From the NCBI GenBank assembly GCA_951812925.1, contig OX638370.1:106096897-106160896 (forward strand): a stretch of 64,000 nt of DNA. Direction: 5' to 3'. Position 1 is the stretch's first letter, and each line of letters begins with the position of its first letter. Positions 47,974 to 58,410 of this stretch are shown piece by piece. Under the pieces are notes generated by a model. The model saw nothing but the letters and a program-made list of their open reading frames with translations, searched no databases and had not been told where the DNA came from. The position numbers and the translations under genes are program-made. The stretch is from Calliopum simillimum. Lineage: Eukaryota > Arthropoda > Insecta > Diptera > Lauxaniidae.

Positions 47974-48239
47974 TTATTGATTTATTTTGTTTTGTACGTT
48001 AATACGTGACCGAAAGCGCTTCGTTCTCGTTCTTTGGATATTTTTTGGATGACAATAAAAAATATTTAGAAAAGAAAAAAACAAACAAAAAATAAAGCTG
48101 CCTATTGCCTTCCCATAGCGCAGAAAATATGCGCATCAACATCAGCTCTTTAGATGCAAGAAGGACGCGCATTGTTGTTGCATCTTGGGGATGCGCATCG
48201 AAATTTTCTGTTGGGTATGTACTTTTCTGTTGCACTCCT

Positions 48240-49330
48240 CTATGTGTATTGCACTCATATTGTGCATTTTGTATACGTCTATGTGTGTTTTAATTTTACC
48301 AACTCTCCCCCAACTATAAATTACACGATTAGGCCATTGGGAATTTGCTGTGTAACAATAAACAAATAAACAACAAAAAAAAAACCAACACAACAATATT
48401 ACAATTTTACATACTTACACCTACAATGCAATGATTATTATTTGTTTAAAATATGTAAAGTTATTATTTTTTTATGATTTGTTGTTGTTGTTGCTGTTGT
48501 ACTGATAAAATTCAATAATTAATAACTGGGGAATGCGTTGTCTGCAGTAGAGTAATTATCATTTGTATTATGCATATGGGTAGATACTACAATATGATAC
48601 GAATTTTTTGTAATGTACATACTTACTTATATGATGGGTTTTTTTTCATCAATATTTGTTTTTTTTTTTTAATTTTTAAAAATTTTTCTTGTTTATTTTT
48701 CTCTATTTTTTATTATTTTTTAAGTATTTTTTCCATATTTTTTATTATTTCCTCTTTTTATTTTTGCACATCAGTCGCTGGTTTTTTCATATTTTCTTTT
48801 TTTGTTTCTGTTTATTTTTTACAAAATAATTAATTATTTACATTTATATTATTGTATGCCAATCGAAAGGTAGTTTTAAATGTGCATATGTTTATGTATA
48901 AACTTAGTAGAGTGTCCGATATTTTGACGTTTTCTGACTTTTGAGTGGGCGCGCTCTCCAAAATATTTTAAAATAATAGTTTTTTCGACACGAAAAAAAA
49001 AACAATCTTCCCATCTTGCTGGTATGAGTAACACAGTTTACGCATTTGTTGTGCTAGTGCGCTTCAATTTTCATTATCTTATTGCTTGTGCGCTCAAAAA
49101 ATGGCATCTGCTTATAAATCCTTAGATTTTTTGCTTTCAACACTTTAATTTTTTATTTGAAATAATTTGATTTTGTATTGGCCCGTGAAATCAGTTTTTG
49201 GCCCGTGAGAATGACCGCACATACTTTTATCTGCTTTTAAGTATCGCATGTGAAATAACTCAATCAAGGTTAGAGTTTTGAATATATATGGATAAAGTCA
49301 AGTTCAAAGTCTTTTCACACCATAGGTTAT
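48240..49330. other. AT-rich non-coding DNA
   Basis: T-rich frames at 48570-48833 are by-products of sequence composition. No gene seen. Confidence 0.45.
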
Positions 49331-49339
49331 GTTAGGTTA

Positions 49340-50010
49340 GCACGGGAGATGACAGTTGCTATCATAACTTAAGCCGTAGCTGAGCCCATGGTATACCTAT
49401 CTGGCTTATATCTTTATTGACAACATATAAGATCCATTTCAAAATCTTTATAAGCTGCAAAATGAGCGATATTTTCTAGAGAGTTGAAGAAGAGACTTTC
49501 TAACACCATATAAACGTTGGTTTGCCAGCGTGGAGCATTCACAAAGGAAATGGACTCTTCGATGTCAGAATCTTTACTACTCCTACAAAAATCAACTACG
49601 TCAGTGAGCCCCATTTGTAACGCGTGTCTTTTCTATAAAATAGTGCCTTGTAATGTTAAAAATTCATTTTGAGTCAGTTTTGGTAAGTGGCTTCAGCATA
49701 TAGGTTTCAGAAACTGTTTCAATTGAAGACCCTTTCCTAGCAAGTTTATCAGCATTTTCATTGCCAACAAAATTGCTGTGTCTGGGAACCCAACTCATTG
49801 TAAGTGTCCATAGCTGCCCTGATTCACTCAGGAATTTTCTGCAGCTAAAGTCTAAGCGAGACTTAGTAACGTTGGAACCTGAGTATTTATGAATTCCTAT
49901 TTTTTTACGTTCATAAATTTTACTAATAGTGGAGTAAAAGAAAGCCTAGCTGCTTGCAACGTCTCAGTGACGTCACAAATCTTATGTCCATCTGCATTGG
50001 TATATTCACC
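49340..50010 (-). pseudogene. Non-LTR retrotransposon RNase H and C-terminal fragment
   Basis: On the minus strand MSWVPRHSNFVGNENADKLA (about 49800-49740) matches the RNase H signature W-V-P-x-H-x-x-x-x-G-N-E-x-A-D-x-L-A. LDFSCRKFLSESG lies just before it. Farther down, MGLTDVVDFCRSSKDSD then ESLFFNSLENIAHFAAYKDF resembles the cysteine-rich tail after RNase H in jockey/R1-like elements. Stops and shifts are present; the RT is absent. Confidence 0.6.
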
Positions 50011-51956
50011 TAAATTGAATATTCACTCTTTGCTTCAAGTATACGCACCTCAGTAAAATATTTACCTCAAGTGTAATATTCACATCAAGTGCATCATTCA
50101 CCTCAGGTAAACAGAAGCGAGACAGTTACAGCCAAGCGTTCGATGCGACAACATCAATTTCTAGGGTAGTTAGTACTTTAAGCTGGGAAGGTTTTTCATA
50201 CATTTTTAAGGCTCCTGTTCCACATCTGGTGAACAATGCTGTAGTCTGTGCGTGTTATACTAATTACAGCATTCATCAGGCATGCATGTTAGTTTTAGAT
50301 ACTAAATCCTATACTTTTACCTACACAGGTCAAACAACACGACATAGTTTTCATATTCGACACGTAAGCAGCTATAAACTAAAAGGGTCAAAAAGTTCAA
50401 CATCAGATAATCGAATCCGATATCCCGGCCAAGGAAATCATTTAAGAATATTTGAAATACTAAAGAAATTTTATAGAGAACATTACACATTATTTGTAAA
50501 TTATTATTAAGGAAAACACCCTGTAAAGAAAAAGAAACCAATTTATCAACTGAAGGAAGCAAACAAATAAAAAAATATTTTTGTAAACTGATAGTTTTGT
50601 CTTTTAATCTGATCCTGGACACCACTACAGCTTACCTCAGCCCGAGACCAAAACAATAGTTGCATGCATCACAAATCCTTGGGAAAATCTCCAGTACATT
50701 CACTAGACTACATTTTCGAGCCGTCAGTGTTTATTTCTTTGTAATTCAGAATTGGAGTCGAACATTTCCTTTCAGGTATTTTCACTGGTGAAGAATGCTA
50801 AAGTGGTATTGATGTAAATAGTTCCACTATCGATATAAGAGCCAGAATATCTTCAAACCATACTGTAAGAAACATCATCATCGACTTACGTTGATGCTCT
50901 ACTTGGAAAAATCAAGATTTAGAAGAGAAATAGTCCCTTAAGGATATGCAAAGACTCATTGAAAATTGACCATGGGTCGATGTGGACAGTCGCAGTAATA
51001 AGTATATTTTCTGAGTTTTTAATCTTAACGAACTATGAGTCACTTTAAGGGTTAAGAATAAGCCAAACCAACGGACACTCTGATGCATACATAAATGATT
51101 TTTATTATTACATTTATTTAACAGTGGCAATTAAAGTTATTTCTTTACTTAAATTATTATTTTACTGTAATTAATTATATGCATATAGCTAATGATTTTA
51201 CATTTTTTATTTTTATTAATGATTGTATTTACAGTCGTTTTACTGAACTAATTATGTAATATGAGAAACATGAAAAAATATATATAACAACATTAATTAA
51301 TTAATTAATATTTATTACAATATAAGGACTAAAAGCAAAAAAAAAAAAAAAATAAAAAAAAAATACACTCTAAAGATATTTATTAAATAAACAAAACAAA
51401 TAAAAAAAAATTTATCACTATAAAAATTAACCAAAAACAACAAAAAAAGAACAGAAAACAAAAAAGTTAATTGTGTTAATTATAACTCTCATGAAGTTTT
51501 TGCATCCAACTATTTTTTTCTTTAATCCACAATGTGGTTATGATTTTAAAATCTAAGTTTGACAAATTTGATTTGAATCGCAACTAGTCTTTATTACATA
51601 TTATTTTATTTTACAACAAATTTTCGATTATAATTATTTATTTAATATTGTTATTTAAATTTGTATTTTATTTATGTTTTATTAACAAAATTAATGCTGT
51701 ACAGAAAAAATCTATTAAATTGAAATACAATACAAATGATGAAATGGATTTATTTATTTATTAACTTACATATTTGATTTAGTAGTTTTTGTTTTATTAA
51801 TAACGAATTTTATGCTAATATTTGTATTTAAGTATATATCATTTAATTATTTCAATATCTCTTTTGTTTTTTGTTTTGTTTTATTGATTTATTAATTACA
51901 GCTAAATTTAACTTAATTATTAATTAAACAGGAATTTCATATAAATAGTTTAAGTC
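50010..51956. other. Downstream flank of the dpr gene, including an undefined 3' UTR
   Basis: 50010-50115 has four diverged copies of a TATTCACCTCAAGTG-like 20-bp unit. 51118-51956 is very AT-rich with many TTTATT motifs (AATAAA on the minus strand) and is the likely 3' UTR region. No other gene recognised. Confidence 0.4.
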
Positions 51957-51975
51957 TTAAGTTAAGAAAATGCGC
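51957..51975 (-). CDS. dpr12: dpr terminal coding exon (last 6 codons and stop)
   Basis: Acceptor ttctattgcag is followed by G (completing an Arg codon) and CGC ATT TTC TTA ACT TAA, i.e. R-R-I-F-L-T-stop. The C-terminal IFLT is as I recall the Drosophila protein, and frame and acceptor agree, so this tiny segment is accepted despite its length. The 163-bp intron before it (51976-52138) is the only short intron seen. The 3' UTR should continue toward lower coordinates; its end cannot be set, since TTTATT (AATAAA on this strand) is very frequent below 51900. Confidence 0.7.
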
Positions 51976-54900
51976 CTGCAATAGAAAGTAAGAAATAAAT
52001 TTTATATTTACTATGTATTGATGAGTATGAGTGTTTATAATCCTTAAATCGGAGACACATTTGGGAAAAACACATTCTCTTTGAAATTAAACATTTAAGA
52101 GCTATTGCAAATTATTCTCTCCCACTACTATTGCTTACCTTAGTACTAGCGTATTCAGCAGAACACATGGAACCAAAAGATTCTCTAATATCGTTGCAAT
52201 ACGATCGGCAGATGATGTTTTTCTTCGTGATATGGCCGCCATGTTATCACCTAAGAGAAAATAGAAAAATGAAGAAAATAATTATGCTAAGAAATTTCTT
52301 AATGATTTCAGAAAGAGCTACATATAACGTTTTATCTGCTGTAGACACTCATATAACGTAGAAATTTCATAATGATTCTAGTAAGAGCTGCATTCAATGT
52401 CGCAAGATTGCAAAAAAAAAAAAAAAAATATCTGAAAAATTCTAGCTAGCGCAGCAAAAAGTGATTTTCTCCTTAACATCTCTAAAAAAGATGGAAATTT
52501 ACATATTTTAACAGTTCTTTAGTGTTCTATCTCATAACAGAGCTTTAGTATAGATTTTTTTTTTTATGATTTTATAATGATAATAAGAAGTATATTCCTA
52601 CTTTTTGTTATATGAATATTGCTAGTTAGCATAGAAGTTTCTCAATGATTTTAGGAAGCGCTACGCATGTACATATCGTCACTCTTAGGCCAGATTCACG
52701 AAAGTACAAATTTTTCAGTTTTGCACTAATGTGGTTTTCTTGTACAAAATGGTTCAATAAAGTTGTGCTAGAAGTATGAAAGCTATATCTGAAGTGGTTT
52801 AACATCAAATGCAAAGTTTATTACAAAATTTACATATAATTTTCATATATAAATAAATTTCAAATAGCAATTTCTTAAATTCAATCATTTTCACATTCGT
52901 GAATCTGGCCCAAGACTGACGGTATAATGTACTCTAGCTTGGTATGCACTAAATTCACCTAATGTTGTTCGGTTTGTGTATTCGCTATACATATTACAAA
53001 TACTAATTATACATTGAAGACAAGACTGTCAAACTCCCAACTACTTACCCTTTGACACAAATACATATATGCTCGCTGGTTCTGTATTACTGGCCGAGCA
53101 TGTGTAATTTCCCGAATCGGCAATTTGTGGTTCACGTATAATGAGGCGACTCTGTGTGCGTGTACCGGGTGTTGTTTCTATTGAAATATCACGTCTTGCA
53201 TCATAGTAATTTATGAGTCGATCATTTTTCTGCCAGTAAACATATTGTGGTGGAGTTGGACTCTGAAAAATCAAAGAAAATATAGAAATGTAATATAAAG
53301 AATTTTCATGAAATTTTCACAGTTTATTAATTTAGAGAACACAACAACAGCTTTAAAATTATTATGGAAAAGCTAAGGCACTTGAGATTTTCACCTCAAT
53401 CTCTGTTTTCACATAAAAAATTCAAATGTCTAATGTACCTTTTAAATAATATTTTTTGCAGTTTAATAATGTGCAGCATATTGTGTGAACTAGAAACTTA
53501 AATAGAAGCATCGTGCTGCTGAAAATATGCTTACAGTTTCTACGTAATTTTTATAAACAAAAATTTTAAAATTTCTCTGAACATGATGGTGAACAGAATG
53601 CAGTTATGTTAACTGTAAAAAAATTTAGCTACGCACACATGTATGTTAAGTCCAGGCATACAAGTGTACATATACAGATTTCCAATTTAAAATCAAGCCT
53701 CTGCATTTTGGAATTTTTACTCAAATAAAAATATGTTTTTTTTTTTTTTATTTAAATTCTTTCATGACTTTATGGACATTTAAATATTTGAAAAATTATA
53801 GGTAGACGTTTGCTAAAGTCTATCATATGTGTACTTTATTTATAAAGGAAAATCTAAATATATGTTCATACGTAAGTCCAAATCTTATACATATGTAAGT
53901 ATATGAATTACGTATTTTTCACTAGTAATGGTTCTATTTGAAAATTTAACTGCAGTAACTTTATTTCTTTGACTTTTCAATTTGTGCATGTTGTATTGAG
54001 GTCGACCTTATAATTAAAAATTCAAATATCAGTAAAATTAAAAATTTTTATTTAACTAAAAATTTAATGTTTCAAAAAACACAAGCGTCCATAGTGATAC
54101 CACAAGCTTTCTTATTGAAGTCTATTCATAAACTCTGGTTCTTTTGTTATGGTGTTTGTCCATACTGCAGAATCCTGTCAGTACAGCGAATCTTTTAATG
54201 TGAATTTTTGCGAGTTTCTTTAAGGATTTGAAAAACGGCGGACCAAAGAATTTTAGTCTATGAAGTTCGTTCCGAAGACGGGCAGAGACAAAACAGATGG
54301 TCAATTATTTCATTATCTTCTGGCTTGTGACAATTTCTGTACCAATTGGTGGAGACTATGTTTAACCTAAAGAAAATAACCAGTCATAAGGCTAGTAAAT
54401 ATTTAGAACATTCTGCTTTGTAAAAACGAGGTGTAAAAAACTTTGTTATAGCGGAGGGGACCATTTCCAGCAATTATTTGCTACTGCGAATATTTGAGTA
54501 TCCTTAACCCTTTCGGTTCCGAGACAAAACTAGTTGTACAATAATTTGTTTGAGTAATGACTCTAACTAAGTAGACATATCAAATGTAATTCAAAAAACT
54601 TTTTTTCAAACTTTTACTTGAACCCCCTGGAATTTGGGGGATGTACAGTAGATAGTCTTGATCCCAATACAAAAAAAAAAAAAAAGTTCGAATGACCGCC
54701 TCCAGTTTGAAAGCTAATATTGAAAGATTTTTAAGGGAAAAACAATTTCTTTTTTTAGGCCCCTAAATTTGATGCAGTTTTGTTTTATCTCCGCCATTTG
54801 ACGTACAATCAACAAGTACGTAGGCTGCTATATATATTTCTGGCCTAGGCAAGACTAATGCCAATAGCTAAAATCTGACAACACCATAATAAAGTTTGAA

Positions 54901-57900
54901 ATTTTTTAGCATTAACGTACTCAGAACGTTTTGACATACGACCATCATTTGTGTTGTTTACAGTGCTTTGAAAAAATCAATTCGGCAAAAAAATGGAATT
55001 AACTCGTGAACATTTTCGTGTGATCATTTTTCACAACTTTCGACATGGATTATCACGACAAGAGTACATCGATGAACTTAAGTCTTTGTATGGCGATAAA
55101 GCACCATCCTATAGCACTGTGAAAAACTGGTTTAATGAATTCAATCGTGGCCGACGCTCACTCAAGGACGAATTCCGTGATGGTCGTCCAAAATCAGTTG
55201 TTGTGCCACAAAACATCGATTCATTGCGTGAACTGATAGTGCAAGATCGTCATGTGGCATATTGTGAGATAGAAGCATCTTTGCATATAAGTTTCATTCC
55301 AATACATTCGATTTTGCATGAACACTTAGTAGCAAAAAACGTTTGTTCTCATTGGAAACCCCATAATTTATCAATCGCTTAAATATCAATGGAAAAATTA
55401 ATTTTCTTAACTCACTGTAAACAAAACAAATAGCACTTGTACATCAAAACGTTGTGAGTACCTTTATGCTAAAAAATGTCAAACTTTATTATGGTATTGC
55501 CAGATTTTAGCTAATGACATTAGTGTTGCCTAGGCCAGAAATATATATAGCAGCCCACGTATAGAATATCGTTGTAAGTGTCTTAACATGGGCTACATTT
55601 TATTTTTAGAAGTCATTTATCTCAAATATTTTTTCCGACTAGTTGCACTAATTATCTCAGTTTCCAATACCCTAAGGTATCTAGGGCACGTCATAAAATT
55701 AAAGTCCGTATAAAATTATAAAATTTATCTCTATGAAATTTGCTCAAATTGTTGAAATTGAAGAAGTTCTAAAACCTCAGTACAAAATATGAAAAACAGG
55801 ATGTTTCCAGAAAAAAAATCGCCCCCTAAAACTATGCAAGATTCTTTTTTTTATTTATTTGCATGCTGTTTTAAATGTCAAATGTTACTTATTTCTGTCT
55901 TTTAAGTGGCAGGTTTGATTTGTTTGGAGAACGTTTTTCTTGAGAAGCACATAACTCGTAAATTACACAAATTAAACTTTTATCTTTATTAATCGTTATG
56001 TTTTTCACTTTTCACTATAAAAATTCCCTTATCTGTTACACTAATAGACAGTTTCTGTTTAATGGCAAATAGCAGTATTTTAATATTTACTGAGAAAAGA
56101 ACGTTTCATGTTTTTACAGCTGTAATGGCTTCTACAGATATTCTTTTGCATGAAAAATAACCACAATCAGAGTTGCATTTACATTTGCATAAATTTCTGA
56201 AAAATTTTTAACTTTGTAACTTATGGAAACATTTGCATTTTCCAGGAAACTATTAGATAGTTAAAATACCTATTCCTCGAAATATTTTCAATGTAACTTA
56301 CCTTTTCAATTATGCACACCAAGTTGATGGTTGATCCCATATCAACATGTAATTCACCAGAACCGAGAATGAACGCTTCTGGCACAACCACTTGCAGATT
56401 AACAAAATGCGAAATAACGCCAGTTGGTGTGGAAACCTGCGAAAAAAAGAGAAATTTGACAAAAAAAGTAAGAAAATTTTAATCTTTCATATGTATTAAC
56501 TTAAAAATTAAATTATACTTAGTAAATGACAATACACACAAAGGTAATGTCCAAATGTGAATTGGCTAATATTTTGTTGGAAATGAGTAAAATTTGCTTT
56601 TGTTTTCATAGAAAGTTTACTTGATGGTATAGAATTGTTATACTAAGTTGAAAAAAAATGTCTGTCAAACTACCGATAATTATTGCACACAATATATATG
56701 ACATTAAATTTACTTCTTTGTGGGCTTATCCACTTTCAAACAAACCCATTCAAATACATTCCAAAGTTAAGTAGATTTCTATCATAATACTATACTCATT
56801 TCCATAATTAAACCAAGTCAAAATTACTTATTTTACAAAAATGACCCTTTGACAAACATTAGACAAATAATTTTGAAAGAAATTCAAACGATATCACAAG
56901 TACGAAAAGACACCATTGAAAGACAAAAACTTTAGTATCTCTTACATCTTGAATATTTAGCAACAAATGAAACCAAGGGATGCAGAGAATCGCATCCATG
57001 TGACAAAACGTTATAAAACAAAAACCCAACAACAAACAAGCTGACAGACCAAGAGTTGAACAGACAGCATTCAACTTGGGAACTGAACTGAACTTTGTGC
57101 AAGTGGCAAGAAATATGATATGAAGTGCAGGAAGATTCAACTCTCACGTGGCTTCAAGAGAAAAATGAAATAAACAAGAGAGCGGAGGTAAGCGGATAAA
57201 AAGTGATTTTTATGTTCTTGAGTAAATGGTGTTACAGTTGGAGTTGAAGATAAAATATGTAAAGTTTAACATATTTTGACAGTGCACTCTGGTTGGTTTA
57301 AATGATTTCAGAAAAAAAGAGACATTGAGGTTTGTGCATCATAACTTTTTTTACATTTTTTATAAATTTATTCTTCATCATTTTAAAATTGTACACATTT
57401 TTCAAAAAAACCTTAAAAGAATTTAATTTCATTTTTATCTCTATCGACTCTACACATTCATTTATGCAGAATTTTTCCTTGCAATCATTACTTTAAAAAT
57501 CTCTCGCCAGCAAACCGCTGAGTCCAATCTCCTTCGAATGCCATCCAACTCAACCACTCAATAAAATCGAAATTTCAAAATGTTTCGAATGCAAATCCAG
57601 ACAAATGAAAACATGAATAAAACATTTTTGCCAAATACCAAGCATGAGTGGAATAACAGAAATATATATGTATCACAAATATGCATGTATGTATGTGGTA
57701 AGCGGCTATAGCCAGCGAAACTCCCCAGGGGGTAAGTGCAGTTCATACAAGTCCGTTGGCTAAAGGACTTTGGTATCGAACCAACAGAGTTGTAAAAATT
57801 TGTTTACGGTTTTTATTCTGAAAAAATAAAAAAAATACTTTCGTATAAAGATTTGCGAAAAATATCAATGGAAATTTAAAATTTCTTCAAATAAACTTAC

Positions 57901-58410
57901 AAAAACTTCACAAAAAACAGTTTTATTCCAAATTGAGTATATGTATTAACCAAAGGGATAGAACGGGATTGGGTACCAGGCCAATGTGGGTTAATTAGCC
58001 ATTTCGTATTTTTTTCGGCTTTTTCAATGTTTTATGCCCTTGCCAACACTTTTTAACACCCAGAAATTTTTTTTTTCTTAGAATAACCTTCTAATAAAAC
58101 CTATATGATACTAATATAACAGTTTCCATGCTATCGTTTGTTTAGTCAAGCTTGCTTTGACTTTAAGCATAAAATTTATTCAAAAAGTTTTAAACTTCAC
58201 CCAAGAGTGTTCATTCTTCTTCTCTTTATTTCTTTGACTCACCTGACATTCGTACATTCCATGATCTCGACGCTGCACAAATTTTATCTGCAATGTCCAC
58301 GTATTTGAACCCGGTGTATGGAGTATCGCAAAGCGTTCATCGTTCGTATAGAGCTGTGCACCAGATGACAGAATGTGCCAATCACGACGACGTATCCAAG
58401 AAATTTGATT
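51957..58410 (-). CDS. dpr12: dpr-family two-Ig cell-surface receptor (probable dpr12), 3' part of gene, five coding exons
   Basis: Defective-proboscis-extension-response (Dpr) proteins are neuronal surface Ig receptors that bind DIP partners and help specify synaptic pairing; in Drosophila Dpr12 pairs with DIP-delta. Five segments bounded by GT-AG sites join in one frame: 58410-58243, 56436-56302, 53262-53049, 52250-52139, 51975-51957 (168+135+214+112+19 = 648 bases, 215 codons and a TAA). The product shows the Ig1 Trp and C-terminal Cys (YECQ), the Ig2 Cys-Trp-Cys set (NLVC, VYWQKNDR, SGNYTCSAS) and a short hydrophobic tail ending RIFLT, like the Drosophila protein. Introns are 1806, 3039, 798 and 163 bp. 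Signal peptide and first half of Ig1 (about 110 residues by family length) are not found up to 64000. Family assignment is firm; dpr12 rather than another paralogue rests on remembered similarity. Confidence 0.85.
52139..52250 (-). CDS. dpr12: dpr exon: juxtamembrane and C-terminal hydrophobic segment
   Basis: Acceptor ttctcttag, then GT completing the split Gly codon, followed by DNMAAISRRKTSSADR and a hydrophobic run (ILENLLVPCVLLNTLVL), ending in AG before donor gtaagc. The C-terminal hydrophobic run with almost no cytoplasmic tail suggests a GPI-anchor signal or a short membrane anchor; this is inference. If the donor were not used the frame would stop in the next codon (AGG TAA), giving nearly the same protein, so the choice changes only the last five residues. 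Confidence 0.85.
53049..53262 (-). CDS. dpr12: dpr exon: main body of Ig domain 2
   Basis: Acceptor gatttttcag, then 214 bp starting SPTPPQYVYWQKNDRLINYY and ending ASIYVFVSK plus the first base of a split Gly codon, then donor gtaagt. It holds the Ig2 core Trp (YVYWQK), a conserved RRDISIETT stretch, and the second cysteine in DSGNYTCSASN. The 71 codons are intact with no stop or frameshift. An open frame continues four codons upstream into the intron, but the acceptor and the family sequence fix the exon edge. Confidence 0.9.
54819..55559 (+). mobile_element. Internally deleted mariner element with 147-bp inverted repeats, in a dpr intron
   Basis: The 741-bp element is flanked by TA (54817-54818 and 55560-55561), the usual Tc1/mariner target duplication. 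The inverted repeats run 54819-54965 and 55413-55559, 147 bp each and roughly 85% alike by eye; both begin CGTRGGCTGCTATATATATT. Mariner inverted repeats are normally near 28 bp. Between them lies a truncated transposase start. The element lies antisense to the dpr gene inside its 3039-bp intron. It cannot make a catalytic transposase, but its ends look intact, so it could be mobilised by a full-length relative. Confidence 0.9.
54993..55382 (+). pseudogene. Mariner transposase N-terminal fragment (DNA-binding part only)
   Basis: 129 codons starting MELTREHFRVIIFHNF. It covers the two helix-turn-helix motifs of mariner transposases (about residues 1-55 and 70-115, with WFNEFNRGRRSLKDE and GRP between them) and stops after HNLSIA. 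Full transposases are about 345 residues, so the whole catalytic DD34D domain, about 215 codons, is missing. The preserved open frame up to the deletion suggests a fairly young deletion. A product could in principle bind the ends without cutting; that is inference. Confidence 0.88.
56302..56436 (-). CDS. dpr12: dpr exon: Ig1-Ig2 linker and start of Ig domain 2
   Basis: Acceptor ttttttcgcag, then 135 bp (45 codons, phase 0 both sides) beginning VSTPTGVISHFVNLQVVVPE and ending CIIEK before donor gtaagt. The first residues finish the G strand of Ig1; VVVPEAFILGSGELHVDMGS is the linker and A strand of Ig2; STINLVC holds the first Ig2 cysteine. Order and phase match the neighbouring exons exactly, which argues that this is a live gene rather than a retrocopy. 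Confidence 0.88.
58243..58410 (-). CDS. dpr12: dpr exon: second half of Ig domain 1
   Basis: Read on the minus strand, acceptor ttttctatag precedes NQISWIRRRDWHIL and the exon ends at MYECQ followed by donor gtgagt. It is 168 bp, 56 codons, phase 0 at both ends. It carries the core Trp of strand C (SWIRRRDWH), the conserved YTNDERF segment, and the second disulphide Cys in the D-x-G-x-Y-x-C context (RRDHGMYEC). The matching first Cys must lie in an upstream exon, which I could not find in 58411-64000. Overlapping plus-strand open frames are shadows. Confidence 0.88.

Noticed and set aside
47792..47980. 62-codon plus-strand frame with VEPRISRLLQLSLAMPVARP
   Set aside because: It is the antisense reading of the tRNA-like SINE head, a common false protein.
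52131..52361. Plus-strand frame over the dpr C-terminal exon
   Set aside because: Antisense shadow of the dpr exon at 52139-52250.
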